DNA of 64,000 nt from Glycomyces albidus (GCF_009451885.1 NZ_WIAO01000030.1:1-64000); one strand, 5' to 3'. Shown: positions 41,861 to 51,057, counted from the stretch's first letter. Program-made: numbers and translations. The notes: generated by a model not told the origin, from the letters alone.

Positions 41861-42625
41861 CTACGGCCGCACCTCGGCATCGGTCTTGTACAGAAGCGAC
41901 AGCACCTCGCCGGGCGCCGGCCGCTGGAGCTGCGTGGCCTTGCGGCCCACGAAGCGGGCCATGGAGCGGGCGAGATGGGGCTGGTCGTGGTAGCCGACGA
42001 GGTGCACGACGTCGGCGGCGGCCGTGCCCTGGCGCAGCAGCATCGCGGCCTGCCGGGCCCGCTCGATCTGCCGGATCGCCCCCTGCGTCAGGCCCGTCGC
42101 GGCGGCGACGCGGCGCTGCACGGACCGGGGCGTGACCAGCAGCGGCGTGTCGCCGGCGAGGACGTCGGCGACGAGCGGGTCCCGCACGAGCAGCCCCGCG
42201 CGGACGAGGCGGTCGACGAAGGTCTCCGCGTTCTCGTAGCCGGGGATCTCCCACTCGTCGCCTTCGAGGACGAACGTCCGCGACGTCGCGTGCGGGCTCA
42301 TGACGCTGGTGTCGACGAGGCCGGCGACGGGGAGGTTCCGCAGGTAGGCGCCGTGCCGGAAGACGACGCCGATCGCGGCGTCCATCGCGCCGCCGATGGG
42401 CACGACGGTCGGGCGGGTCTCGGGCCCGCGCACCGACACGTTCGTGACCCCGTCCTCGGTCCAGGCGATGAGCTCCCAGTTCGAGTTCGCCACGGACACC
42501 ATCCGCTCGGGCGGGGGCGTACCGGGGGCGCCGTCCTCGGTCACCTGGTAGACGCGCTCGACGTAGGGGGAGTCGGACGGCCGGTGGTCGAGGCCGGGAA
42601 CGTCATCGGGCAGGTCGTGGGCCAC
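41861..42625 (-). CDS. AraC-family transcriptional regulator
   Basis: The 254-residue protein has an N-terminal sensor domain and a C-terminal pair of HTHs: LTPRSVQRRVAAATG-like (VTPRSVQRRVAAATGLTQGA) and the second at VVHLVGYHDQPHLARSMARF. Its GTG start is seven bases after TACGAT (42638-42633), so the mRNA is probably leaderless. The neighbouring VOC protein is a plausible target. Ligand unknown. Confidence 0.85.
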   Translation of the reverse strand: MAHDLPDDVPGLDHRPSDSPYVERVYQVTEDGAPGTPPPERMVSVANSNWELIAWTEDGVTNVSVRGPETRPTVVPIGGAMDAAIGVVFRHGAYLRNLPVAGLVDTSVMSPHATSRTFVLEGDEWEIPGYENAETFVDRLVRAGLLVRDPLVADVLAGDTPLLVTPRSVQRRVAAATGLTQGAIRQIERARQAAMLLRQGTAAADVVHLVGYHDQPHLARSMARFVGRKATQLQRPAPGEVLSLLYKTDAEVRP

Positions 42626-42649
42626 GCCACCGATCGTACCGGCGCCGGG

Positions 42650-43180
42650 TCAGGAGGCGTCCTCGGTGATGCGGGTGGCCGCGGTCCAGTCGAGCAGCCA
42701 CTGCGGGACCTCGAGCGAGGCGGGGAAGCCGCCGGCGAGCCGCTCGAGCTCGTCGTGGTCGACCGATCCGCCGCCGCGCTTGAGGAAGCGGGTGCGCACG
42801 TACGCCTGGGCGTACACGGTGGTCCCGGCGCGGAACGTCTGCTCGATGTAGCCCCACCGCTCGTCGAATCCGACGACCCGGGTGTGGACCTCGAAGCGCT
42901 GACCCGGCTGGAGGGACCTGCGGTAGGTGATGGTCTGGCCGGCGACGACCGGGTACCAGCCCTGCCGGCGCATCCTTCCGAGGAAGCCCGACCGGAGCAT
43001 CAGGTCGAGTCGGCCGACGTCCATGATCGTGAGGTACTTGCCGTTGGTCATGTGCCCGAGCGGGTCGAGGTCGGTCGGCACCACCCGGAACGGGGTCACG
43101 GCCGTGTCCCACAGTCCGATCGGCCCGCGCCGCCGCGAGCGCAGCCACAGCCCCAGCAGTCGGAAGTACAGGTTCATCAA
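42650..43180 (-). CDS. Acyl-CoA thioesterase family protein (hot-dog fold, 4HBT)
   Basis: The 176-residue protein shows the FcbC/4HBT pattern (VVPTDLDPLGHMTNGKYLTI, with Asp-Leu-Asp and HMTNG forming the usual active-site region) and YRRSLQPGQRFEVHTRVVGF. It would hydrolyse an acyl-CoA thioester in the cytosol. The first 25 residues include a basic, hydrophobic lead that is not typical of export. It lies 25 bp before the AraC gene, possibly in one unit. Confidence 0.83.
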   Translation of the reverse strand: MMNLYFRLLGLWLRSRRRGPIGLWDTAVTPFRVVPTDLDPLGHMTNGKYLTIMDVGRLDLMLRSGFLGRMRRQGWYPVVAGQTITYRRSLQPGQRFEVHTRVVGFDERWGYIEQTFRAGTTVYAQAYVRTRFLKRGGGSVDHDELERLAGGFPASLEVPQWLLDWTAATRITEDAS

Positions 43181-43257
43181 CTCACCACCGGACGTCGAAG
43201 CACATCAAGTTACCCGACAGTAGCAAGTCGCGGCGCGGTCCGGCAGCCGCATCGCGG

Positions 43258-43578
43258 CTATCGCAGCGGCTCGCGACCGGGGCCGGGCCAGATCGACAGG
43301 GCCCACGCCTGGAGGCGCCGCCAGTCGTCGGGATGCGCCCATTTGGGCTTGGCGTCGATCGCCTCGTACGCCCGGCGGTGGTGCCGCCAGACGTAGACCC
43401 GCTCGTCGGTCGCCACGACGGCGTCGCCGGGATGGAGGTCGATGAGCTTCTGGGTGAAGAGGCGCTCGCGCCAGGTCACGGGGACGAGGCAGATCCCGGC
43501 GGTGTTGACGATCAGGTGCTTGACGCCGAAGCGCGTCAACGTGTACACGAGGATGCCGGGGAACGCGGTGAAGGGCAC
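43258..43578 (-). CDS. Hypothetical membrane-associated protein, start uncertain
   Basis: The only standard start in the frame is a GTG at 43578, giving 106 residues. However, the frame is open upstream to 43794 and encodes a convincing hydrophobic hairpin ahead of it (LLGGIVFVPTLPFLALVALG) with no ATG, GTG or TTG. The downstream part (LTRFGVKHLIVNTAGI, then VPVTWRERLFTQKLIDLHPG) looks like a compact PH-like domain after the membrane part. Either an unusual start codon is used or the 5' end was altered. No family is recognised. The gap to 43877 otherwise shows nothing. Confidence 0.5.
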   Translation of the reverse strand: MPFTAFPGILVYTLTRFGVKHLIVNTAGICLVPVTWRERLFTQKLIDLHPGDAVVATDERVYVWRHHRRAYEAIDAKPKWAHPDDWRRLQAWALSIWPGPGREPLR

Positions 43579-43877
43579 GGCGACGAGCAGCGCCGGAAGG
43601 TCGCCGAGCGCGACGAGTGCGAGGAACGGCAGCGTCGGGACGAAGACGATACCGCCGAGCAGGTTCGCGGTCCTCGGCGCGAACCGTACGGTGACGGTCT
43701 GGGCCCACGGCGGCGCGGTCGCGGTGGTTCGGTGCGGTGCGATTCGCCGATGATATGCGGACTCTGCGACGTGCGCGGTCCTCGCGAGCGCCCTTCACGT
43801 CGCCGTCCCGGCCTCGCCATCGCGACCGCGTCGCCGACCACCGGGAAACCGCCACCGGCTCCACAAGGCAGTCTGCC

Positions 43878-45347
43878 TCAGCTCACGCTTGCGCCCCACG
43901 TCGTCGACTCGCCCGCCGGGGCGATGCGCTGCGGGACGTTCCACGGGTTGTCGTCGCGCAGCGGCGCCGGGAGGACGTCCTCGGGGGCGTTCTGGTAGGC
44001 GACGGCGCGGACGAAGCGGGCGATCGCGGCCGTGCCGACGCTCGTGCCGCCGGAGGTCGTCGCGGGCCAGGGGCCGCCGTGCCGCATCGCGGGCGTGACC
44101 GCTACGCCGGTGGGCCAGCCGTCGAAGAGGACGCGGCCGGCGCGTCGCGCGGCGGCTCGGACGAGCCGGGTCACGTCGTCGCCGTCGGTCCGGTGGACCG
44201 CGACCGTGAGCTCGCCTTCGAACAGCGACTCGAGGAGGTCGGCGTAATCGGTGCCGGCGGGCGACTCGACGAGGATCGTGACGGGGCCGAAGCACTCGCC
44301 GAGGAGCGCGTCCGGGTGCGGGCGGAAGTCGTCGAGGGCGACGGCGGCGATCGTCGGCGTCACCCAGCCCTGGCCGTCGTCGTCGAAGCGGACCGATCCC
44401 GGCGCGACGAGGCGGACGCCCTCGACCGAGAGGATCGCCTCGCGCCCGTGGCGGTAGCCGGCGGCGATGCGCGGGTCGAGCATGCGGTGCTCCTCCATCG
44501 CGGCGGCGCCCGCGATCGCCGCGTCGAGACCGTGGTCGGCGGGGAGGAACACGAGGCCGGGCTTGGTGCAGAGCTGCCCGGCCGAGCCGCCGACGCTCGC
44601 GGCGAGGCCCGCGGCGAACTCGGGGCCCCGCGCGGCGATCGCGGCGGACGTGGCGAAGACGGGGTTGACGCTGCCGAGTTCGCCGTAGAACGGGATCGGC
44701 GCCGGGCGGGCGGCGGCGATGTCCGCCAGCAGGCGGCCGACGCGCAGCGAGCCGGTGAACGACGCGGCCTTCACTAGCGGGTGCTTGAGCATCGCGACCC
44801 CCTCGTCCTGGCCCTCGATCAGTTGCAGTGTGCCCGTAGGGAGCCCGGCGCCCTCGAGTGCGGCGGCGCCGATCTCGGCGGTGCGTGCGGCGAGGCGCGG
44901 GTGGCCCGGGTGGGCCTTCACGATGACGGGGTTGCCCGCGGCCAGCGCCGAGGCGGTGTCGCCGCCCGCGACGGAGAACGCGAACGGGAAGTTGCCCGCG
45001 GCGAAGTTGAGGACGGGCCCGATGGGCTCGTTGCCGCTGCGCACGTCGGGCCGGGGGCCGAGCGCGAAGTCGGGGTCGGCGCGGTCGATCCGCACGTCGA
45101 GGTAGGCGCCGTCGACGACGGTGTCGGCGAAGAGCCGCAGCTGGACGGCGGTGCGCTTGAGTTCGCCGCGCAGCCGTGCCTCGGTGAGGCCGGTCTCGTC
45201 CATCGCGATCGCCACCAGGTCGTCGGCGTGCTCGAGGAGAGCGTCGGCGAGGGCGACGAGCGCCTTGGCGCGCACGGCGGGAGCGAGGTCGGCGAGTGCG
45301 GGCGCGGCGGCGTCCGCGGTCTCGGCGACGGCGTCGATCTGGTCCAT
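43878..45347 (-). CDS. Alpha-ketoglutarate semialdehyde dehydrogenase (aldehyde dehydrogenase superfamily)
   Basis: The 489-residue protein has the catalytic Glu223 (PFYGELGSVNPVF) and nucleophile Cys260 (SAGQLCTKPGL). The pattern follows the KGSADH group (FAAGNFPFAFSVAGGDTASA). AGGAGAGC precedes the ATG. It is the last enzyme of the hydroxyproline operon, eight bases after the epimerase, oxidising 2,5-dioxovalerate to alpha-ketoglutarate with NAD(P)+. No insertion is present here, unlike the dehydrogenase subunits. Confidence 0.87.
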   Translation of the reverse strand: MDQIDAVAETADAAAPALADLAPAVRAKALVALADALLEHADDLVAIAMDETGLTEARLRGELKRTAVQLRLFADTVVDGAYLDVRIDRADPDFALGPRPDVRSGNEPIGPVLNFAAGNFPFAFSVAGGDTASALAAGNPVIVKAHPGHPRLAARTAEIGAAALEGAGLPTGTLQLIEGQDEGVAMLKHPLVKAASFTGSLRVGRLLADIAAARPAPIPFYGELGSVNPVFATSAAIAARGPEFAAGLAASVGGSAGQLCTKPGLVFLPADHGLDAAIAGAAAMEEHRMLDPRIAAGYRHGREAILSVEGVRLVAPGSVRFDDDGQGWVTPTIAAVALDDFRPHPDALLGECFGPVTILVESPAGTDYADLLESLFEGELTVAVHRTDGDDVTRLVRAAARRAGRVLFDGWPTGVAVTPAMRHGGPWPATTSGGTSVGTAAIARFVRAVAYQNAPEDVLPAPLRDDNPWNVPQRIAPAGESTTWGASVS

Positions 45348-45355
45348 CTGCTCTC

Positions 45356-46357
45356 CTAGAACTGGAATCCGGTCGGGAACGGGTCGGTCGGGTCGAGCGT
45401 GTACTGGGCGGTGCCGGTGATCCAGGCGCGGCCGGTGACGGTGGGGACGACCGCGGGCCGGTCCCCCACGGACGTCTCGGCGATGAGGCGCCCGATGAAG
45501 CGGGAGCCGATGAACGACTCGTTGACGAAGTCGGTGTCGAGGGCGAGCTCGCCGCGGGCCCACAGTTCGGCCATGCGGGCCGAGGTGCCGGTGCCGCAAG
45601 GGGACCGGTCGAACCATCCTGGGTGGATCGCCATGGCGTGCCGCGAGTGCGCGGCGGTCGAGCCCGGGGCGATGAACTCGACGTGGTGGCAGTGGTCGAG
45701 GCCGGCGATGTGGGGGTGCACGGGCGGGGCGGTCGCGTTGATCGCGTCCATGACGGCCAGTCCGGCGGCGAGGATCTCCTGCTGCCGCGAGCGGTCGAAC
45801 GGCAGGCCGACGTCGTCGAGGTTCACCATGGCGTAGAAGTTGCCGCCGAAGGCCATCGAGTAGGGCACGGTGCCGAGGCCGGGGACCTCGACGCTCGTGT
45901 CGAGGGCCTCCACATAGCTCGGGACGTTCTCGATGGTCACCGACTCGGCGCGGCCGTCGCGCACCGCGACGCGGGCCGTGACGGGTCCGGCGGGCGTGTC
46001 GAGGCGGATCTCGGTGACGGGCTCGACGACGTCGACCATGCCGGTCTCGACCAGGACGGTGGCCACGCCGATCGTGCCGTGCCCGCACATCGGCAGGCAC
46101 CCGGACACCTCGATGTAGACGACGCCCCAGTCGCAGTCGGGGCGGGTCGGCGGCTGGAGGATCGCGCCGCTCATGGCCGCGTGGCCGCGCGGCTCGTTCA
46201 TCAGGAACAGCCGCAGGTCGTCGAGGTGGGCGATGAAGTGGAGGCGCTTGTCGTTCATGGTCGCGCCGGGGATGACGCCGACGCCGCCGGTGACGACACG
46301 GGTCGGCATGCCCTCGGTGTGCGAGTCGACGGCGCTGATGAGCCGGTTCGTTCTCAT
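45356..46357 (-). CDS. 4-hydroxyproline 2-epimerase (proline racemase family)
   Basis: The 333-residue protein has both catalytic Cys of the family, Cys91 (LPMCGHGTIG) and Cys254 (SPCGTGTSA), so it is a two-base epimerase and not the dehydratase type, in which one Cys becomes Thr/Ser. It converts trans-4-hydroxy-L-proline to cis-4-hydroxy-D-proline, the first step of the pathway. True proline racemase is a formal alternative, but the neighbours decide for hydroxyproline. Confidence 0.9.
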   Translation of the reverse strand: MRTNRLISAVDSHTEGMPTRVVTGGVGVIPGATMNDKRLHFIAHLDDLRLFLMNEPRGHAAMSGAILQPPTRPDCDWGVVYIEVSGCLPMCGHGTIGVATVLVETGMVDVVEPVTEIRLDTPAGPVTARVAVRDGRAESVTIENVPSYVEALDTSVEVPGLGTVPYSMAFGGNFYAMVNLDDVGLPFDRSRQQEILAAGLAVMDAINATAPPVHPHIAGLDHCHHVEFIAPGSTAAHSRHAMAIHPGWFDRSPCGTGTSARMAELWARGELALDTDFVNESFIGSRFIGRLIAETSVGDRPAVVPTVTGRAWITGTAQYTLDPTDPFPTGFQF

Positions 46358-46411
46358 GTTCGTCCTTCCGCTTGGCGCCCTGTACGGCCGCGACCGTACA
46401 GGGCGGGGGCG

Positions 46412-47464
46412 CTACCGGGCGGCCGCGAAGTCCAGGGCGCGGCGGGTGTCGCGGACGACCTGGTCCCGCTGGGCCTCGGAGAGGGGGCCGCGCGGCGGGC
46501 GGGTGGGGCCGCCGTAGCTGTGGCCGGCGATGTCCATCGAGAGCTTGATGGCCTGGACGAACTCGGTCTTGGAGTCCCAGCGGAACACCGGGACGAGGCC
46601 GCTGTAGAGGTGGCGCGCCTCCTCGATGCGGCCTTCCTGCACCAGGTCGTAGATCTCGACGGCTTCGCGCGGGAACGCGTTCGGGTAGCCGGCGAACCAG
46701 CCGGTGGCGCCGACGACGAGCGATTCGAACAGGAGGTCGTCGGCACCGGCGATCACGTCGATGCCGCAGCGCTCCTTGATCTCCAGGACGCGGCGGACGT
46801 CGGTGGAGAACTCCTTGATCGCGACGACGTTCTCGAGCTCGTAGAGTTCGGCGACGAGGTCGGGCACGAGATCCACTTTGGTGTCGATCGGGTTGTTGTA
46901 CATCATGATCGGGAGCCCGACCTCGTTCACGCGGCGGTAGTGCTCGACGACCTCGCCGCGGTTGGCGCGGTAGAGGGTGGGCGGCAGGAGGAGCACGCCG
47001 TCGGCGCCGTCCTCCTTGGCGTACTCGGCCCACTGGACGGCCTGGTGCCAGCCCACACCGTGGACGCCCGCGACGACGAGACCGCGGTCGCCGACGGTCT
47101 CGACGGCGACCTGCACGACCCGGCGGCGCTCCTCGTCGGTGAGCGAGGAGTACTCGCCGAGCGACCCGTTCGGGCCGACACCCCTGCACCCGTTGCGGAT
47201 CAGGAAGTCGCAGTGCTCGGCGAACCGGTCGTAGTCGACCGCGAGGCCGCCGGGCGCCTTCGGGTCCTCCTTGAACGCCAGGGTCGTGGCGACGATGACG
47301 CCGCCGAGGTCGAAGTGGCCGCGGCCGGAGGCGGCGCGATCGGAGGCGGCAGCCGGGGCGGCAGCACGTTCCGCGGAGGCGCGGTCGGAGCCGTCGCGCT
47401 CCGGAGAGGTGCGCTCACTGGTCGCGCGCTCACTCGCCGCGCGGTCGAAGTGCTCGTCAGACAT
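46412..47464 (-). CDS. Dihydrodipicolinate synthase-family enzyme, likely 1-pyrroline-4-hydroxy-2-carboxylate deaminase
   Basis: The 350-residue TIM-barrel protein has Schiff-base Lys217 (VVAIKEFS) and Tyr189 (IMMYNNP) of the DapA superfamily. In this operon it would deaminate the cyclic imine to alpha-ketoglutarate semialdehyde. Residues 1-48 are a Ser/Arg/Ala/Glu-rich lead (repeats of S-E-R and D-R-A-S) not found in other family members. GGAAGG precedes the ATG, and the start overlaps the FAD-subunit stop by eight bases. Confidence 0.85.
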   Translation of the reverse strand: MSDEHFDRAASERATSERTSPERDGSDRASAERAAAPAAASDRAASGRGHFDLGGVIVATTLAFKEDPKAPGGLAVDYDRFAEHCDFLIRNGCRGVGPNGSLGEYSSLTDEERRRVVQVAVETVGDRGLVVAGVHGVGWHQAVQWAEYAKEDGADGVLLLPPTLYRANRGEVVEHYRRVNEVGLPIMMYNNPIDTKVDLVPDLVAELYELENVVAIKEFSTDVRRVLEIKERCGIDVIAGADDLLFESLVVGATGWFAGYPNAFPREAVEIYDLVQEGRIEEARHLYSGLVPVFRWDSKTEFVQAIKLSMDIAGHSYGGPTRPPRGPLSEAQRDQVVRDTRRALDFAAAR

Positions 47465-49148
47465 GGGTGTCCTTCCAAGTGGTGGCGAGCCCGGCGAGGT
47501 CGCCGAGTCGGATGGGCGCGGCCAGGGGCCGCCGGTCGGTGGTGTCCTCGGCACGGGCGCTGCCCGCTCCGGTGAGGTCTTCTACGGTGCGCCCGCACAT
47601 GCGGGCCTGGCAGATGCCGAGGCCCGCCCGCGTCGTGAGCTTCAGGGAGCGCAGCGAGGTCTGCCGTGTCGCCGCGGCCGCGTCGCGGAGGGGCCCGTAG
47701 GCGACCTCCTCGCAACGGCAGACGACGGTGTCGTCGCGAAGCCATGCCGTCCATCCCGGACGGATGCCGTGGGCGGCGTCGATGCGGCGGGCGAAGTCGG
47801 CGGTGGCGTCGCGGCGGCGCAGGTCGGCCCGGGAGGCGGGGCTCCCGGCGGCGCTGCGCCCGGCGATGCGGCCTTCGGCCAGCGCGGCGTCGACGCCGCC
47901 GATGCCGGTGATCTCCCCTGCGGCGTAGACGTTCGCGACGCTGGTGCGCTGGCGGTCGTCGACGGTGACGAACCGGTCCGGGCCGATCTCGCAGCCGGCG
48001 GCGATGGACAGCTCCAGGCGCGGCGTGAAGCCGTGGGAGACGCAGGCGGCGTCGGCGGTGACGGTCCGCTCGGTGCCCGGGACCGGTGTCCAGTCGGCGT
48101 CGAGGCGGGCGATGACGACCTCTTCGACACGGCCGTCGCCGCGGGCTTCGACCACGGCGCGGCCGAGGCGGTAGGGCACACGCCCGGCCAGGTGGTGAGC
48201 GGCGTATCCCGCGAGTTCGGCGCCTTTGTGCGCGGCGGCGAGCAGCCGCCACGGCCGGGGCAGCCACCCCTTCGCGAGCGCGGCGGGCCGAGCGGCCTCG
48301 AAGACGCCGAGTACGTCTGCGCCTGCGGCCGTGAGGGACTGGGCGACGGGCAGCAGGAACGGCCCGGCCCCGGCGACGACGACTCGGCGCCCGACGGCGA
48401 TCCGCTCGCCCTTCGCGAGCGCTTGAGCCGCACCGGCGGTGAAGACACCGGGCAGGTGCCAGCCGGGGAACGGCAGGGTGCGGTCGTGGGCACCGGTCGC
48501 GAGGACGATCGCGTCGGCGGTGAAGGTGCGCGCCTCACGGCCGCCCGCGTCCGCGGGTCCGATGAGGGCATGGACGGCGACGGCGGTCCCCGCGTCGGTG
48601 TTGGATCCGGGGCCGCCAGGGTCTCCGTCACCGGCCGAGCCTCGTTCGAGGCGACCGATGAGGGTCCGGTCCGCGGTCCGCGACCGGCTCGTTTCCGCGG
48701 CCTGGTCTGGGTGTTCGGCTGTGCCATGAACCGATGTGCCACTACCGGACGTGCTGCGGACCGATGTGTCACAGACCGATTGGCGGTCACGATGATCGGA
48801 ATCGAGGCCGGGACTGTCGCCTGACGCGGAGGCACTGTCCCTGCCGAGCTGAGCACGGTAGCCGGTGGTCTCGGGAGCGCCGCCGGTCTCGATCGCCCAG
48901 ACCTGGGCTTCGGTGACGACCTCGATCGCATCGTCGGCGAGCCGCGCCTGGAGTCGTTCGAAGGCGGCCCAGCCGTGGTGAAGCCGGGCCTCGCGGCGGC
49001 TGGGGCGTTCGGGCGGCAGGTGGCGCCAGTACTGGCCGCCGAGGCCGTCGCCGGAGTCGAGGACGGTGACGCGGGCCCCGGCGTCACGAGCGGCGACGGC
49101 GGCGGCGAGCCCGGCGGGTCCGGCACCGATCACGAGGACGTGCTTCAT
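47457..49148 (-). CDS. D-hydroxyproline dehydrogenase, FAD/NAD-binding alpha subunit
   Basis: The 563-residue protein has an N-terminal dinucleotide motif VLVIGAGPAGLAAA (4-17), the second at VAGAGPFLLP, and a C-terminal BFD-like [2Fe-2S] domain (VCRCEEVAYGPL ... QARMCG). This is the pattern of alpha subunits of heterotrimeric opine/hydroxyproline dehydrogenases. Residues about 100-195 are a low-complexity, Ser/Gly/Asp-rich insertion inside the first FAD-binding lobe. Its start overlaps the gamma-subunit stop by four bases. Confidence 0.85.
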   Translation of the reverse strand: MKHVLVIGAGPAGLAAAVAARDAGARVTVLDSGDGLGGQYWRHLPPERPSRREARLHHGWAAFERLQARLADDAIEVVTEAQVWAIETGGAPETTGYRAQLGRDSASASGDSPGLDSDHRDRQSVCDTSVRSTSGSGTSVHGTAEHPDQAAETSRSRTADRTLIGRLERGSAGDGDPGGPGSNTDAGTAVAVHALIGPADAGGREARTFTADAIVLATGAHDRTLPFPGWHLPGVFTAGAAQALAKGERIAVGRRVVVAGAGPFLLPVAQSLTAAGADVLGVFEAARPAALAKGWLPRPWRLLAAAHKGAELAGYAAHHLAGRVPYRLGRAVVEARGDGRVEEVVIARLDADWTPVPGTERTVTADAACVSHGFTPRLELSIAAGCEIGPDRFVTVDDRQRTSVANVYAAGEITGIGGVDAALAEGRIAGRSAAGSPASRADLRRRDATADFARRIDAAHGIRPGWTAWLRDDTVVCRCEEVAYGPLRDAAAATRQTSLRSLKLTTRAGLGICQARMCGRTVEDLTGAGSARAEDTTDRRPLAAPIRLGDLAGLATTWKDTHV

Positions 49149-49615
49149 GGCGACTCCGTCCGCGGCGCGTCGACCCGGGCCGCGCCCATTTCCCCGCGGC
49201 AGCGGCCCGCCGCGGGCCCATCAACCCCGGTCCCGACCGCTTCCCCACAGCGGCACCCCGCCGCGGACGCATCGGGCTCGGCCGCGACCGCTTCCTCGCG
49301 GCAGCGGTCCCCCGCGGGCTCGTCGTTCTGGGTCTCGATGACATCGCCTTCCTTGGCGCGGCGCATGCACAGGCGCACGTCGGATTCGCCATTCACAGTC
49401 GCGATGCAGTCGAAGCACACGCCGATGCCGCAGAACACGCCGCGGCGGCGGCCCGCGACCGTGGTGCGCCACTCGGTCCGGCCGTGCGCGAGGAGGATTC
49501 CGGCGATCGACTGGCCTTGCAGCCCTTCGATTCGCGTCCCGTTCACGGTGATGTGCAGCGGGGTCGGCGGCTCGGGCCGGATCGGGTCCGTCCGCCAGGG
49601 CACGATGCCGCTCAT
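49145..49615 (-). CDS. D-hydroxyproline dehydrogenase, [2Fe-2S] gamma subunit with repetitive tail
   Basis: The 156-residue protein has a small ferredoxin-like core (about 18-95) with four cluster ligands, Cys62, Cys67, Cys70 and Cys83 (GVFCGIGVCFDC, LCMRRA). The start overlaps the beta-subunit stop (ATGA). Usual length is near 100. The last 55 residues are three imperfect repeats of the type AG-x-CR-x-E-A-V, carrying four further Cys. The tail is unlikely to be part of the electron path. Confidence 0.85.
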   Translation of the reverse strand: MSGIVPWRTDPIRPEPPTPLHITVNGTRIEGLQGQSIAGILLAHGRTEWRTTVAGRRRGVFCGIGVCFDCIATVNGESDVRLCMRRAKEGDVIETQNDEPAGDRCREEAVAAEPDASAAGCRCGEAVGTGVDGPAAGRCRGEMGAARVDAPRTESP

Positions 49616-51057
49616 GCGGTGCCTCCCGTCCGGGCTTCGCTCGGCGGCTCGGGTTCGGGCCGAGACGCGGGCCGTCCGGTCCCGGGCGGCCGCGCCGACG
49701 GCTCGCTCCCCTGCCGCGCCTGCGCTGGCAGCGCGGTGCTCCTCGCCAAATGGGTCGCCAGGGACGGCCGTGAAGGCAGGAAGGGGGTCGGATCGAGCGG
49801 CGGCTCGGTGCCGGTGAGCTGGGCGCACAGCAGGTCGCCGGTCACGCCGGCGAGGCCGATGCCGGCGCCCTCGTGGCCGGTCGCGTACCAGAGGCCGGGG
49901 TGGCGGTGGTCCTCGCCGATGACCGGGAGGTGGTCGGGCACGTATGGGCGGAAGCCGCCGTAGGCGCGGATCACGGGGGTGCCTTCCAGGAACGGGAACA
50001 GGCGCAGCGCCCGCTGTGCGATCTGGGCGAGCACCTCGACGCGCAGCCGGTCGTCGAAGCCGATCTGCTGGCGGCTGGATCCGATGAGGACGGTCCCACC
50101 GGGAGTGGACTCCACGACGCTCGAGGTCTGGAGGTCGGCGTCGGACGACTGGGTCGCACCGAAGTAGTCGCCGTCGTAGACCTTGTGGAAGACGCGCTGG
50201 GTCATGCGGGCGGTCACGAGCACCATGCCGCGGCGGGGCCGGACGGGCAGGTCGGCGCCGACGACGCCGGCCACCGCGCCCGACCAGGGCCCGGCGGCGA
50301 CCACGACCGCCGCCGTGCCGATGGTCGCCGAAGTCGTGTGGACGGCGGTGATCCGACCGCCGCGGCGCTCGACGCCGACGACCTCGTGGTTCGCAAGGAC
50401 CTGCACCCCGGCTCGGCGTGCGGAGGCGAGGAGCGCCTCGGTCGCGACGACCGGTTGGAGCTGCGCGTCCTGCGGGTAATGGACGGCCGCGGTCACCGCC
50501 GGGTTCAGGTGGGGCTCGAGGGCGAGCGCTTCGGCCGCCGTCAGGTGTTCCACCTCGACCCCGGCCGCCGCCTGGCCGCGCGCGAACGCGCGCAGGGGCT
50601 CGGCCCCCTCCTCGGTGGTCGCGACGACGATGCCGCCCTTGCGGTCGTACTCGATGTCGGGGAACGCGCCGGACACAAGGTCGCCGAAGGATGCAGTGCC
50701 GCCGCGGGCCCCGGCGTGTCCGCACGCGAAGCCTTCGGGCACTTGGACGCCACCGCCACTCGCGCCCCGCGTCCGGGAGGCGCGGTCACCCGCCGCACTG
50801 TGCCGGGCGGGACCGCCGAGTTCGTCGGCGAGTGCCGCAGCGAGTCGCGGCCAATGCTCGGAGGCGAGCAGCGCCAGGTCGAGTTCGGGGCCGGGGGCCT
50901 TGTCGGAGACCAGGAGGTTGCCTTCGCCGCGGGCGCTGGTCGCACTCGCGGGGGCGCCGCGGTCGACGACGATGACGCTCAGCCCGGCGCGGGCGAGCGC
51001 GCGTGCGCACGCGGCGCCGATGATCCCCGCGCCGATGACGACCACGTCTGCGTTCAC
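49612..51057 (-). CDS. D-hydroxyproline dehydrogenase, DAO-type FAD beta subunit
   Basis: The 481-residue protein has VVVIGAGIIGAACARALARA (5-24), the DAO-family FAD site, with GYRPY-like substrate region (AYGGFRPYVPDHLPVIG) and GHEGAGIGLA at the end. It oxidises cis-4-hydroxy-D-proline to 1-pyrroline-4-hydroxy-2-carboxylate and passes electrons through the [2Fe-2S] protein. Residues about 83-132 are a Gly/Ala/Arg-rich insertion, and about 430-481 a Pro/Arg/Ser-rich tail, both beyond the family core. It is the first of the three subunit genes. Confidence 0.85.
   Translation of the reverse strand: MNADVVVIGAGIIGAACARALARAGLSVIVVDRGAPASATSARGEGNLLVSDKAPGPELDLALLASEHWPRLAAALADELGGPARHSAAGDRASRTRGASGGGVQVPEGFACGHAGARGGTASFGDLVSGAFPDIEYDRKGGIVVATTEEGAEPLRAFARGQAAAGVEVEHLTAAEALALEPHLNPAVTAAVHYPQDAQLQPVVATEALLASARRAGVQVLANHEVVGVERRGGRITAVHTTSATIGTAAVVVAAGPWSGAVAGVVGADLPVRPRRGMVLVTARMTQRVFHKVYDGDYFGATQSSDADLQTSSVVESTPGGTVLIGSSRQQIGFDDRLRVEVLAQIAQRALRLFPFLEGTPVIRAYGGFRPYVPDHLPVIGEDHRHPGLWYATGHEGAGIGLAGVTGDLLCAQLTGTEPPLDPTPFLPSRPSLATHLARSTALPAQARQGSEPSARPPGTGRPASRPEPEPPSEARTGGTA

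Noticed and set aside
45348-47189. 1100-codon frame continuous with the aldehyde dehydrogenase
   Set aside because: The upstream part is an Arg/Pro-rich shadow of the epimerase and deaminase genes; the dehydrogenase starts at 45347 with its own ribosome site.
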